64,000 nt of DNA from Lentibacillus sp. CBA3610 (GTDB taxonomy: Bacteria > Bacillota > Bacilli > Bacillales > Amphibacillaceae): assembly GCF_013373365.1 (NCBI RefSeq), contig NZ_CP035925.1, forward strand, positions 1,054,001 to 1,118,000. The letters run 5' to 3'. Position numbers and translations under genes: made by a program. Of the stretch, positions 56,341 to 64,000 are shown one piece after another (position 1 is the first letter of the stretch; each line of letters begins with the position of its first letter). The notes beneath the pieces were generated by a model. That model was not told the origin of the DNA. It did not search any database and saw only the letters and a program-made list of their open reading frames with translations.

Positions 56341-56369
56341 TTTAAATAAAGAATGTGCGGCTATATAAT
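56341..56369 (+). promoter_or_regulatory. Acylphosphatase promoter
   Basis: TTTAAA (56341-56346), 17-bp spacer, TATAAT (56364-56369), 30 bp before the start codon. Confidence 0.6.
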
Positions 56370-56398
56370 ATAAGGCACTAATCATAAAGGAGACGATA

Positions 56399-56671
56399 AT
56401 GATGCATGCACATATCATCGCAAACGGGCGTGTTCAAGGTGTCGGTTTCAGGTATTCGGCACAACAGTACGCCAAGGAATATAACTTAAATGGATGGGTT
56501 CAAAACAAATCTGACGGCAGTGTTGAATTGGAAGTGGAGGGCAGTGACAGTCAGGTTCATTCATTTATGACTGACCTGGAAAGTGGGTTCAGCCCATTTA
56601 TTCGGATTGAGGATATGCAGATAGATACGCAGCAAGAGGAAAAGGGCTACAAGACGTTTTCTATCAGATAA
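56399..56671 (+). CDS. yflL: Acylphosphatase
   Basis: 90 residues after AAAGGAGACGATA. Hydrolyses acyl-phosphates. The family loop GRVQGVGFRYSA has catalytic Arg18 and the second motif GWVQNKSDGSVELEVEG has Asn36. Same family as B. subtilis YflL. Small cytoplasmic ferredoxin-like fold. Single gene, facing a ferredoxin gene across a shared terminator. Confidence 0.95.
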   Translation: MMHAHIIANGRVQGVGFRYSAQQYAKEYNLNGWVQNKSDGSVELEVEGSDSQVHSFMTDLESGFSPFIRIEDMQIDTQQEEKGYKTFSIR

Positions 56672-56672
56672 G

Positions 56673-56707
56673 AAAAGCCGCTTGCCATGACAGGCAGCGG
56701 CTTTTCC
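56673..56707. terminator. Bidirectional terminator between acylphosphatase and ferredoxin genes
   Basis: AAAAGCCGCTTGCC pairs with GGCAGCGGCTTTT (one bulge); T-runs on both strands. Confidence 0.9.
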
Positions 56708-56947
56708 CTAATTTTCCCGGAAAAATTTGGCGTTCAGTTCAATAAATTTCTCTTCTTCTTCCGGTACGTCATCTTCCATATAAATGGCTTCCACCGGACA
56801 AACAGCTTCACATGCTCCACAGTCAATACAGATATCCGGATCAATATAGAACATATCCTTACCTTCTTCTATACAATCAACAGGGCAAACTTCCACACAT
56901 TCGCCTGATTTTTCATTTATACAAGGTGATGTAATGACAAATGCCAA
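56708..56947 (-). CDS. Seven-iron-type ferredoxin
   Basis: 79 residues. Cysteines 9, 17, 21, 25 and 40, 43, 46, 50 give the C-x7-C-x3-C-P and CIDCGACEAVCP pattern of Bacillus [3Fe-4S][4Fe-4S] or [4Fe-4S]-type ferredoxins, with an acidic C-terminus. A general low-potential electron carrier; its partner is unknown. Ribosome site GGGAGGAGATTTGC. Confidence 0.93.
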   Translation of the reverse strand: MAFVITSPCINEKSGECVEVCPVDCIEEGKDMFYIDPDICIDCGACEAVCPVEAIYMEDDVPEEEEKFIELNAKFFREN

Positions 56948-57092
56948 GCAAATCTCCTCCCTTAAAGATTCAAACCAACATAACTTCTTATAAACATATT
57001 ACAGAATATGTCTGCCGGTTTCAAGCGAGATAACACGTACATGGCGAAGATACATAGAATTTATTATCCTGATATATGAGGAGAGATAAATT

Positions 57093-58273
57093 ATGGAAGT
57101 TGTCATCCGTCCCAATGATTCCTTCTGGTATTACAGTGAATTATTTGATGTTCCACTGGTTCTGATTGAACAATCAAATCCACAATTAAACACTTATCAG
57201 TTAGCGGTCGGTCAGGCTGTGCAGATACCCGGTTATATGGCGCATTTCTATCAAGTATCTCCAGGTGATACGTTATGGCGTCTTGCAATGACACGAAATA
57301 TCCCGGTCGATATGCTGCAATTAGCAAATCCGGGTATTGATTCGGAAAGTTTGCAAGCCGGTCAGCAAATTGTCATTCCGGAACGTGTGAATGATCTGAT
57401 TCTAATAGATTTTGATCATTATACATTTGATAAAATGATACGCGATATCAATCGTTTACTTAGTGTTTATCCATTTATTTTTCAACAGGCAATCGGAAGC
57501 TCAGTCCTGGGAAAAGATATTATCGAATTGCAGATAGGCACAGGAAACAAACACGTTCATCTGAATGGATCATTTCATGCTCAAGAATGGATAACAACAT
57601 CAGTCATTATGCGCTTTATCGATGAATATGCACGCTCACTGACGAACCGGATGCCAATAAGGGGGATGAATGTACTTCCTTATCTTTTTGAGACAAACTT
57701 ATCTGTTGTTCCAATGGTTAATCCGGATGGCGTCAATTTGGTACTGGACGGTGCATCGGCAGCCGGACCTTACCAGGATGATGTGTTAGAGCTAAACAAT
57801 CAGAATCCGGATTTTTCGAACTGGAAAGCAAACATTACCGGGGTTGACTTGAATAACCAGTATCCGGCACTTTGGGACGGAAGCAGCACGAAAACTGATC
57901 ACACAACCGAGAGATATCTGGTCCAAATCCATTGTCGGAACCTGAAGCCGATAGCATGGCAAATTTAGCCAGGGAACGGAACTTTTGCGTGTTAATGCAC
58001 TCCCATACCCAGTGAAGTCATCTACTGGGGTTTGAAGGACTGGAACCACCTGTTGCACAAGATATTGTCAATGAATACAGTCGTCTGAGCGGTTATCAGC
58101 CCATACGGTATGTAGACAGTTATGCAGGTTATAAAGACTGGTTTATCCAGGAATTCAGACGTCCCGGCTATACCGTTGAATTGGGAACTGGTGTGAATCC
58201 GCTGCCATTTCGACAATTTGAAGAAATTTATCAGGAAACGTCGGGGATTCTCCTGGCAAATCTTTATTTATAA
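57093..58273 (+). pseudogene. LysM-M14 zinc peptidase (gamma-D-glutamyl-diamino acid endopeptidase type), frameshifted
   Basis: Two N-terminal LysM domains (MEVVIRPNDSFWYYSELFDV ... and HFYQVSPGDTLWRLAMTRN) precede a carboxypeptidase-fold domain with zinc ligands in GSFHAQEW and MHSHTQ. The intact frame stops at 57968, but homology continues: GPNPLSEPEADSMANLARE in another frame from 57920, then GEVIYW and GFEGLEPPVAQDIVNEYS in further frames to a stop at 58273. At least three indels (57890-57920, near 58012, and one G lost in the run at 58027-58030) are needed. Such enzymes cut peptidoglycan peptides during spore or wall turnover. Either decayed or mis-sequenced. Confidence 0.82.
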
Positions 58274-58281
58274 AAGGGCCT

Positions 58282-58830
58282 TTTCATAAACCTAGCTGCT
58301 GTTTAATTTCGCAGTTGATATAGATTGCGGCACACTGAAAAATTTAAGTGCAATGACACCGCTTCGGAAATACACTTCGCTTTCCGCGGGTGACCCGTGA
58401 GCCTCCTCGCTCGTTCCTGTGTGCTCGTCGTGTTGCAAGTGTGTTCGGCGAAGCAGCACTCCTCGCAACTCGCAGCCTACTCGGTGGATGTTTTGCTCGT
58501 CGCTGCGGTCTCACATTGGCCACTTTCCGCAGGAGTCTCCGTGTATTTCCTCCGCTGGTGTTGACTTTCTGTAGATTGAATCTTCTCCACTAGAACAGAA
58601 CACGACACGAAGCTGCGGAAAAATGCGACACTCCTGCGGAAAGGACAGTCTGAAAGACCCGCAGCGAGCGGTTTGCGAGCGAGGAGGCTGAGGCGTCCCC
58701 GCGGAAAGGGAGTATTTTTCCGCAGCGATGAACTAGCACTCAGGCCCTGATAGAATGGGAGGAAGACATTCTTTATGGATTTTGTGGCAAGAACCACAAT
58801 CTTTTGGAAAACAGCCTTATAAAATAAATG
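58282..58830. repeat. GC-rich composite repeat R3: two inverted copies plus nested module
   Basis: The 584-bp gap after the M14 gene carries no gene. Copy 1 (58366-58550) is bounded by GGAAATACAC / GTGTATTTCC and contains CTTTCCGCGGGTGACC and CCTCCTCGCTCG, interrupted by a nested module (58421-58504) also present in R1. Copy 2 (about 58613-58723) is inverted and bounded by TGCGGAAAAAT / ATTTTTCCGCA. Its right end resembles the right end of R1. Potential to form large cruciforms or RNA hairpins is obvious. Confidence 0.85.
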
Positions 58831-58836
58831 AAAAAA

Positions 58837-58861
58837 ATAACGGGCATGCGCAGCCCGTTAT
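58837..58861 (-). terminator. Terminator of the DUF6501 gene
   Basis: Perfect 9-bp stem ATAACGGGC / GCCCGTTAT with a 7-nt loop, followed on the minus strand by TTTTTTTC. Confidence 0.85.
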
Positions 58862-59064
58862 CCGATCTCTTTAAAATAGTCCTTATAAAATCCGCCGATC
58901 CGATTACTATTATCGATAATGAAGTAAAATTCGTCCGTTTCATTTTTGACATCGTATTGCTTGCCCGGCGTTAATTTATTGTGAACGATAAATTTTTCGG
59001 CGTCCACATGAACACATTCAATTGTTTTAATCGTTTCATTGCCTTCCCATTTTAAATGTATCAT
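58858..59064 (-). CDS. DUF6501-like small conserved protein
   Basis: 68 residues from ATG 59064 after TTGGAGGATAAC. All-beta small protein (MIHLKWEGNETIKTIECVHV ... EFYFIIDNSNRIGGFYKDYF). It looks like the DUF6501 group of Bacillaceae. No function known. The ATG at 59088 in the same frame has no ribosome site. Confidence 0.75.
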   Translation of the reverse strand: MIHLKWEGNETIKTIECVHVDAEKFIVHNKLTPGKQYDVKNETDEFYFIIDNSNRIGGFYKDYFKEIG

Positions 59065-59106
59065 GTTATCCTCCAACCTTGTTAACATAATTATATTATC
59101 GTCAAC

Positions 59107-60060
59107 TTAATCGAAAAGGTGTAAATAATTTTCATAACCCTTCTCTTTCATCTCTTCTTTTGGTATGAATTTCATCGCAGCTGAGTTCATGCAATAGCGT
59201 AATCCACCTCTGTCTTTTGGGCCATCATTAAAAACATGCCCCAAGTGTGAATCGGCATTCTTGCTTCTGACTTCAGTCCTGATCATGCCGTGACTTGTGT
59301 CCGTATTTTCCTCAACCCGGTATGGATCAACAGGTTTGGTAAAGCTTGGCCAGCCGCAATTCGAATCAAATTTTTCCTGTGAAGAGAACAGGACATCGCC
59401 TGAGATGATATCGACGTATACACCTTCTTCTTTATGATCCCAATACTCATTTGCAAAAGGCTGTTCCGTGCCGTTTTCCTGTGTAACATTATACTGGATT
59501 GGTGTGAGTTTTGCCTTTAACTCAGATTTATCGGGACGCTGCTTCCAGTTTTCTTTAATAAAGTCTTCTCTTCCTGATCCTTTTTTGTACAGGCGATAAT
59601 GAAATGACTGCTTTTTGTAATAGTCCTGGTGTGCTTCCTCAGCCCTGTAAAACGTCTGCGCAGGTAGAATTGGTGTAACAATCGGTTTAGAGAATTTGCC
59701 GCTTTGTTCCAGCTTTTGTTTGGATTGTTCAGCTATTTGCCTTTGAGCCTCATTATGGTAAAAAATAGCTGTCTGATACGATTCACCTCTATCATTAAAC
59801 TGACCGCCGGCATCGGTTGGGTCAATTTGCTGCCAAAACGTATTAACAAGTTCGTCATATGGCATTATATCAGGGTTAAATGTGATTTGAACTGCTTCCA
59901 CATGGCCGGTTGTATCAGAGGATACCTCCTCATATGTGGGATTTTCGACGTGGCCCCCGGTATAACCTGACACAATATTCTCAATACCTGGGCGCTCATC
60001 AAATGGCTCTACCATACACCAGAAGCATCCACCTGCAAATGTAGCTAATTCAGTCGTCAT
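59107..60060 (-). CDS. msrAB: Bifunctional peptide methionine sulfoxide reductase MsrA-MsrB
   Basis: 317 residues from ATG 60060 (GGAGGTATACT upstream). N-terminal MsrA with catalytic Cys12 in [13 protein letters not shown] reduces Met-S-sulfoxide; the C-terminal MsrB (from ~residue 175) with CGWPSF and the catalytic Cys in [11 protein letters not shown] reduces Met-R-sulfoxide. The zinc CXXC pairs of some MsrBs are absent. B. subtilis has separate msrA and msrB genes; a fusion also occurs in other bacteria. Confidence 0.95.
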   Translation of the reverse strand: MTTELATFAGGCFWCMVEPFDERPGIENIVSGYTGGHVENPTYEEVSSDTTGHVEAVQITFNPDIMPYDELVNTFWQQIDPTDAGGQFNDRGESYQTAIFYHNEAQRQIAEQSKQKLEQSGKFSKPIVTPILPAQTFYRAEEAHQDYYKKQSFHYRLYKKGSGREDFIKENWKQRPDKSELKAKLTPIQYNVTQENGTEQPFANEYWDHKEEGVYVDIISGDVLFSSQEKFDSNCGWPSFTKPVDPYRVEENTDTSHGMIRTEVRSKNADSHLGHVFNDGPKDRGGLRYCMNSAAMKFIPKEEMKEKGYENYLHLFD

Positions 60061-60164
60061 AGTATACCTCCATTTTACCAATATCCTATGCCTATTTTTT
60101 CGTTTTTAACAGAAAAAATCAAATCATGTGCCTGGAAAGGAATGAAGGCTGTTAAAAAATACAT

Positions 60165-60620
60165 TTAAATGAACAATTTAGGCGTTGATTCACCTGACTT
60201 TACCGTCTCAAATTCCATCTCATCCAAGTTGTCTTCTTCCGGATCCGCATCTGTTATGTCTATTCCTTCTTCACTTTCGGGCTGGTCTTCACTAACAGCA
60301 CTCTCGGCTGTTTCCTCAGAATCGTCCTCGTTTAATGCTTTCACCAGTTTGAAAAGCATTGGCAGGTTTTTTACCATTGGTCCGTATTGTTGAACAAGTG
60401 GAGCAGTTTGCTGGACGACGTTTAATACCTGTTGTGCGTTACCCAGTTTTTGTGATAAACCACTAATTCGCTCCGGTGTTAATAGACTTTGGGGAGCCTG
60501 GGATGATAAAAGTTTCTGCAACCCCCCTGGTGCTTGCTGCGGAGGTGGTCCTCCCGGGAAAAAACCATCACGTGTCATCATGCCGCTATTCGGCTGTTGT
60601 TGCTGGATAGGCCATACCAT
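60165..60620 (-). CDS. YqfQ/VrrA-like protein
   Basis: 151 residues after AGGAGGATCATAATG-type site. A Pro/Gln/Gly-rich N-terminus (residues 1-36, FFPGGPPPQQAPGG), a helical core (LGNAQQVLNVVQQTAPLVQQYGPMVKNLPMLFKLVKAL) and a very acidic tail, as in the YqfQ family of Bacilli (VrrA in B. anthracis is known for variable repeats). No function is known; possibly spore-associated. Confidence 0.75.
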   Translation of the reverse strand: MVWPIQQQQPNSGMMTRDGFFPGGPPPQQAPGGLQKLLSSQAPQSLLTPERISGLSQKLGNAQQVLNVVQQTAPLVQQYGPMVKNLPMLFKLVKALNEDDSEETAESAVSEDQPESEEGIDITDADPEEDNLDEMEFETVKSGESTPKLFI

Positions 60621-61006
60621 TATGATCCTCCTCTATAGGTGAAGTCACTTAGGTTATTATACGTCGTGACTATATAATAGTGTAGGCGTTTATCCGGCAA
60701 GTCGCTGATAATTAATGTGGCATTTCATGAATTCATAAATGTTTGGCAAATGAATATTTCCCGGGCAACCGCATAAGCCTACATAATATTACATTGCCAA
60801 CGAGGATTTTGGCGAATAATCAGGAATGCTGTTACCCTCCCCCATTTCAATTACAAAAACCGGTCCATAGGTCGGAGAAAAAATTGATCAAACGTTTGTT
60901 TTAAATTGTGTGCTGTTAAATATGTGTCCTCACTATTCGTTTAAGCAAAATATATTGCTGGAAATCGAACCCATGTTCTTGTATAATAACGTTTGAGGTG
61001 AATAAA
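60621..61006. other. 386-bp gap before the yolD-like gene
   Basis: No gene seen. It contains the 10-bp palindrome CAAACGTTTG at 60889-60898 and, at its right end, the LexA-type box at 60966 and a -10-like TATAAT at 60982-60987. Confidence 0.5.
60966..60979. promoter_or_regulatory. LexA box upstream of the yolD-like gene
   Basis: CGAACCCATGTTCT has the exact GAAC-N4-GTTC core and lies next to TATAAT (60982-60987), 28 bp before the start codon. Confidence 0.8.
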
Positions 61007-61351
61007 ATGCCAAGAGATCGCGGGAGTATTAAATGGTCATCGTTAATGTTACCGGAACACGCAGAGCTGTTAAAGGAGATGTGGGAAAATGATGGTGAGA
61101 GAATAAAGCCCAATCTCGATGAACAACAGTCAGAACTGCTGAATGCTCAACTGCTGGAGGCCTTTGAATTTCAAGTCCCTGTTTGTCTGCAGATATATGA
61201 AAATGGCACAATAGCAGAAGTGACAGGAGTCCTCAATAAATTAGACTCTCAAACAGGTCATGTCATCCTGAATAGATTTAGTGAGCCGGATAAGCGAATT
61301 GCTTTTCATAACATCCTTTCAATTGGATGTTTATATGACCAGTCCGGCTGA
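61007..61351 (+). CDS. YolD-like family protein, SOS-regulated
   Basis: 114 residues from ATG 61007 with GAGGTG upstream; a GTG at 60998 lies in that site. The N-terminus PRDRGSIKWSSLMLPEHAELLKEMW and the beta-rich C-terminal domain are typical of YolD, whose genes in Bacillus usually precede a Y-family DNA polymerase (yqjX-yqjW, yolD-uvrX). No polymerase gene is adjacent here. The LexA box supports SOS induction. Confidence 0.88.
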   Translation: MPRDRGSIKWSSLMLPEHAELLKEMWENDGERIKPNLDEQQSELLNAQLLEAFEFQVPVCLQIYENGTIAEVTGVLNKLDSQTGHVILNRFSEPDKRIAFHNILSIGCLYDQSG

Positions 61352-61364
61352 TTCCGGAACTAGT

Positions 61365-61580
61365 CTATTTGATCCCGCTTTGTACTGTCCCATAGCCTCA
61401 TTCAAAAACGGCTAGAGCATTTGTGAACGGCTGTTCCACTCGAGGGTAATTGCTGATTTCATGATAATCAGCAGACTGCTTCGGAAAGTCGTGATCAAAA
61501 AACATCCAGTCAGCCAAACGACTTTTATCGTCCGTCTCCCTTCCTCTGTATGTTAATGCATAATGATAAAATGAACGCAT
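61365..61580 (-). pseudogene. yozE: YozE-like protein, C-terminus frameshifted
   Basis: The first 60 codons (RSFYHYALTYRGRETDD ... LADWMFFDHDFPKQSADYHEIS) match YozE/UPF0346, a ~73-residue helical protein. The frame then stops at GAA-TGA where the family has F-D-E-A-W. Reading on with two one-base corrections (61382-61400) gives EAWDSTKRDQID and a stop at 61365. So it is an intact gene with sequence errors or a late truncation. Function of YozE unknown. Confidence 0.7.
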
Positions 61581-61604
61581 GCTTTACTGTAAGCCCCCCA
61601 CTGC

Positions 61605-62369
61605 CTAAACAAGATTATCACTCTCCATAAATTCCCGATGTTTTTTCATCTTTTTCCGGTAAACAATCCCGGAAAGATAAATGCTGATTTCATATAAAAG
61701 AATCAAAGGCACAATTGCAACAAGCTGTAAAATAAAATCCGGCGGTGTAATGAATGCACCGATAATAACAAGTATCAGATACGCGTACTTTCGCGTTCTC
61801 CGCATGAATTCCGGTGTTATTATCCCCAGACGTGTCAGAAACATAGCGATAACCGGAATTTCAAAAAATATAGCAAACGGAATGACAATCCGGAATAACA
61901 ATTTGAAATACCGGTCGTATGTGAAGATTTCATTGAACATTCCTTCGTTTAAGGAAAGTAAAAACGGTATAATCAATTCCACAAACGCAAGATATCCGAA
62001 GACAAGGCCAGTGATAAATAAAATAAATATCACCGGTATATACACCAGTGTTGCCCTCCGCTCCGGTTTGGTCAACCCGGGTCTGATAAACAGCCAGGTC
62101 TGCAGACATAATATCGGCAAAGTCCCGATAAACGCTGTAACAGCAGCCAACGTTAAATAAACGGATATCAAATCAGTCAGACCGGTGACACTTAATTTGA
62201 ACGGTAAGTCACTTTCTATAAAGCTATAAATCACATCAACATATATAAAACCAATGACAAAAAATATAACAAAAAAAACAGCTGTTACGATAAGACGATT
62301 TCTGAGTTCAGACAGATGCCCTATGACGTTCATCTCTTTTTCATTTTCAAATTGCTGTTCTTCAGACAT
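61605..62369 (-). CDS. tatC: TatC, twin-arginine translocase core subunit
   Basis: 254 residues, six spans. Binds RR signal peptides of folded exported proteins. Signatures are MNVIGHLSELRNRLIVTAVF at the start, RPGLTKPERRATLVYIP in the periplasmic loop region, FAIFFEIPVIAMFLTRLGI and AFITPPDFILQ. Ribosome site GGGAGCGTGAACC. It lies downstream of two tatA genes in what should be one operon. Confidence 0.97.
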   Translation of the reverse strand: MSEEQQFENEKEMNVIGHLSELRNRLIVTAVFFVIFFVIGFIYVDVIYSFIESDLPFKLSVTGLTDLISVYLTLAAVTAFIGTLPILCLQTWLFIRPGLTKPERRATLVYIPVIFILFITGLVFGYLAFVELIIPFLLSLNEGMFNEIFTYDRYFKLLFRIVIPFAIFFEIPVIAMFLTRLGIITPEFMRRTRKYAYLILVIIGAFITPPDFILQLVAIVPLILLYEISIYLSGIVYRKKMKKHREFMESDNLV

Positions 62370-62436
62370 GGTTCACGCTCCCAATCCAAGCATAAAAGAA
62401 GATGTAAGGTAATCCCCTACACCTTCGTTAAGCAGC

Positions 62437-62625
62437 TCATTTCTTTGATGATTGATCACTGTTATCGGAATCATCTGAACCTATATTTTTGGTCGCATTT
62501 TTGAATTCCTTTAGTGAACTCCCGACAGCTTTACCGATTTCGGGTAATTTGGACGGCCCGAAAACGATTAATGCAATAATGAGAATTAAAATTAACCCGG
62601 GAATACCGATACTGCCTAATCCCAT
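62437..62625 (-). CDS. tatA: TatA, second copy
   Basis: 62 residues. [42 protein letters not shown]-terminal span, FGP hinge and amphipathic helix of TatA, then a polar tail. 19 bp after the first tatA and very similar in the first 40 residues, so a tandem duplication. Confidence 0.95.
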   Translation of the reverse strand: MGLGSIGIPGLILILIIALIVFGPSKLPEIGKAVGSSLKEFKNATKNIGSDDSDNSDQSSKK

Positions 62626-62644
62626 TTATAATCACTCCGGATGA

Positions 62645-62857
62645 TTATTTATTTTGATCATCTTTCTTCACAATGTCTTTTGTTTCTTTGACTTCATCAG
62701 AAACATCGCTCGTTAAATCCTGTGTTGATTTTTTGAATTCACGTAATGTATTCCCGGCAGCCTTTCCGATTTCCGGAAGCTTCTTTGGCCCGAAAATAAT
62801 CAATGCAATCACTAAAATCAAAATTAATCCAGGAAAGCCGATACTGCCTAATCCCAT
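62645..62857 (-). CDS. tatA: TatA, first copy
   Basis: 70 residues, the same layout ([20 protein letters not shown]) with a longer charged tail. TatA oligomers form the translocation passage with TatC; no TatB is needed in Bacilli. Having two TatA next to one TatC leaves open whether they form distinct translocases. Confidence 0.95.
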   Translation of the reverse strand: MGLGSIGFPGLILILVIALIIFGPKKLPEIGKAAGNTLREFKKSTQDLTSDVSDEVKETKDIVKKDDQNK

Positions 62858-63047
62858 TTATGACACCTTCTTTAAGTATATTATAATATATCCAGCAGAA
62901 AACTCACGATTCCAACGTTCAGACATTCGACTGCGGACAGCCTTAAGTTGATAAAAGTGTAACATGAGCGGATGCTTTTAGGCAACTTAAAACCAGGATG
63001 ACTATCTGATAAGGCAGGTATAAAATTCAGGGGTGATATTTTAAACA

Positions 63048-63117
63048 TAGAAATCGGCTAACTCGCCGATTTCCACCCAATCTGATCTTTTACTCCTGGC
63101 TTCTGGAAAGACGAGGT
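63048..63117 (-). repeat. Dispersed hairpin repeat, copy C
   Basis: GAAATCGGC, loop TAACTC, GCCGATTTC (63050-63073) followed by CACCCAATCTGATC...CCTGGCTTCTGG. It lies just after the mobA stop, in the gap between tatA and mobA. Confidence 0.8.
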
Positions 63118-63704
63118 TAGGCCTGAGTTTTTCGTTTCGCCATTTCGTATTGTTCCGGATAATTCATGTTAAAAAAATGCTTATCCAAAATATACTCAGG
63201 GATGCCGCTATAATCAGTTACATAATTAACCGTTATAGAGTCGAATAAAGCCCTGATTTTACGCTGGTCGTTGTCAAGCAGCTTTTGGATTTTCGGCAGT
63301 ACATTTTTTGTATATACACCTGATAATGGGTGCATTCTGTCATGATACACCGGAATGACGGCCTCAGCTTGATTCAACGATTGGACTAAATACCGGTAAA
63401 CGTCCTGATGGACAAATGGCATATCACATGCAGCAAATACATAAACATCTGCCTCTATATGATGAATAGCTGATTCTATTCCAGCCAAGGGTCCCATGTT
63501 TTCGTATCTGTCCTTGTATAAATCCAGCTCAAGAAATTGATAGGTTGCCGGCTCATTTGTAATAACCGCTAAGTGATGGGCGTATTTTTTTAATTCATCA
63601 GCAATATGTTCAATAGCGGACTTCCCATCAATTTCCAGTAATGATTTGGTCTTCCCCATCCGGGATGATTGACCGCCCGAAAGGATGACGCCACAGATTT
63701 TCAT
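63117..63704 (-). CDS. mobA: Molybdenum cofactor guanylyltransferase MobA
   Basis: 195 residues. Attaches GMP to Mo-molybdopterin to give the MGD form that NarG needs. Nucleotidyltransferase motifs GVILSGGQSSRMGKTKSLLEIDG and AACDMPF, with the ENMGPLAGIESAI substrate loop. It fits functionally with the nitrate reductase operon 7 kb away, although no other moa/moe genes are in the window. Confidence 0.93.
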   Translation of the reverse strand: MKICGVILSGGQSSRMGKTKSLLEIDGKSAIEHIADELKKYAHHLAVITNEPATYQFLELDLYKDRYENMGPLAGIESAIHHIEADVYVFAACDMPFVHQDVYRYLVQSLNQAEAVIPVYHDRMHPLSGVYTKNVLPKIQKLLDNDQRKIRALFDSITVNYVTDYSGIPEYILDKHFFNMNYPEQYEMAKRKTQA

Positions 63705-63716
63705 ACTTCACACACC

Positions 63717-64000
63717 CTATCGATCATATTGCAGGAAGTAATAGTCATAAGGGTTCTTATTGTCTTTTAACCCTTTTTCCTTAGCTGTTAATTGCCATTC
63801 TGCTTCTTTAAAATCAGGGAAATATGTGTCCCCCTGAAAAATCTCATCAACCCACGTAATATACATGCGATTGGCATGTGGCAGAAACTGTTTGAAAATA
63901 TCTCCGCCGCCAATCACAAACAATTCATCATCCGGTTGCTGACTATTCCAGTCTAAGACGGTTTTCGTATCACGGATGACGTCAATCCCTTCCGGAAATT
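63717..64000 (-). CDS. dfrA: Dihydrofolate reductase, C-terminal part
   Basis: The frame is open to the right edge, so the gene starts outside. About 93 residues are visible: FPEGIDVIRDT, then FVIGGGDIFKQFLPHANRMYIT with the NADPH-binding GGG motif and FPDFKEAEWQLTAKEKG. Reduces dihydrofolate to tetrahydrofolate. It lies 13 bp upstream of mobA on the same strand. Confidence 0.92.
   Translation of the reverse strand, partial: FPEGIDVIRDTKTVLDWNSQQPDDELFVIGGGDIFKQFLPHANRMYITWVDEIFQGDTYFPDFKEAEWQLTAKEKGLKDNKNPYDYYFLQYDR

Noticed and set aside
58390-58797. Short Arg/Leu/Ser-rich open frames on both strands in repeat R3
   Set aside because: They follow from the GC-rich palindromic repeat and resemble no protein family.

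Overview
The window is chromosomal DNA of a low-GC, endospore-forming Firmicute of the family Bacillaceae. It looks closest to the halotolerant Virgibacillus/Lentibacillus/Oceanobacillus group, although genus is inference. The reasons are gene order that tracks Bacillus subtilis over long stretches (ynbB-glnA-lexA-yneB-ynzC-tkt-sirA-yneF-ccdA-yneI-yneJ-yneK ... citB-yneN-tlp-yneP-yneQ-yneR ... plsY ... yneT-parE-parC), sporulation genes (sirA, tlp, a spore-kinase-like histidine kinase), rather acidic proteins, and a betaine-type ABC transporter. No rRNA, tRNA, CRISPR array or insertion sequence was seen.

Layout. 1-2.2 kb: end of ynbB, then glnA; glnR is missing from its usual place. 2.3-4.2 kb: SOS locus with lexA facing a 31-codon membrane micro-ORF, yneB and ynzC, with LexA boxes between. 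4.3-9.8 kb: tkt, sirA, yneF, the ccdA/yneI/yneJ block and yneK. 10-16.8 kb: PAS histidine kinase, aconitase, thioredoxin-like YneN, an FbpB-like ORF that seems to start at AUU, tlp, yneP, yneQ. 16.8-19 kb (minus): yneR, yidD, folE2, plsY. 19.1-22.2 kb: an OpuF-like two-gene ABC importer inserted before yneT. 22.4-26.8 kb: parE-parC with a LexA-like box in the promoter. 26.9-32.9 kb: TetR regulator plus an acyl-CoA / biotin-carboxylase catabolic cluster like yngEFHJ, lacking yngG and yngI. 33.2-37.8 kb: a double-dynamin gene interrupted by indels, then ypcP. 38-44.3 kb: ctaA, ykqA, dsdA-cysK, a Trp-rich 35-codon ORF, a barrel/DUF3889 protein, a free-standing LAGLIDADG protein and a decayed citrate synthase fragment. 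44.6-48.1 kb (minus): yhfW, yaaN, xpaC. 48.5-56.1 kb (minus): a seven-gene respiratory nitrate reductase operon led by a hemerythrin gene under an Fnr box. 56.4-64 kb: acylphosphatase, ferredoxin, a frameshifted LysM-M14 peptidase, msrAB, yqfQ, an SOS yolD-like gene, a frameshifted yozE, tatC-tatA-tatA, mobA and the end of a dihydrofolate reductase gene.

Themes. Three loci carry LexA-type boxes (lexA/micro-ORF/yneB, parEC, yolD-like). Nitrate respiration is served by narGHJI, mobA for the molybdopterin cofactor and possibly hemerythrin. Two dispersed repeat families occupy the gene-poor gaps: a short hairpin repeat in three copies and a GC-rich composite palindrome in at least three places. 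Four genes carry clustered indels (dynA, M14 peptidase, yozE, citrate synthase relic); true decay cannot be told from sequence error here.
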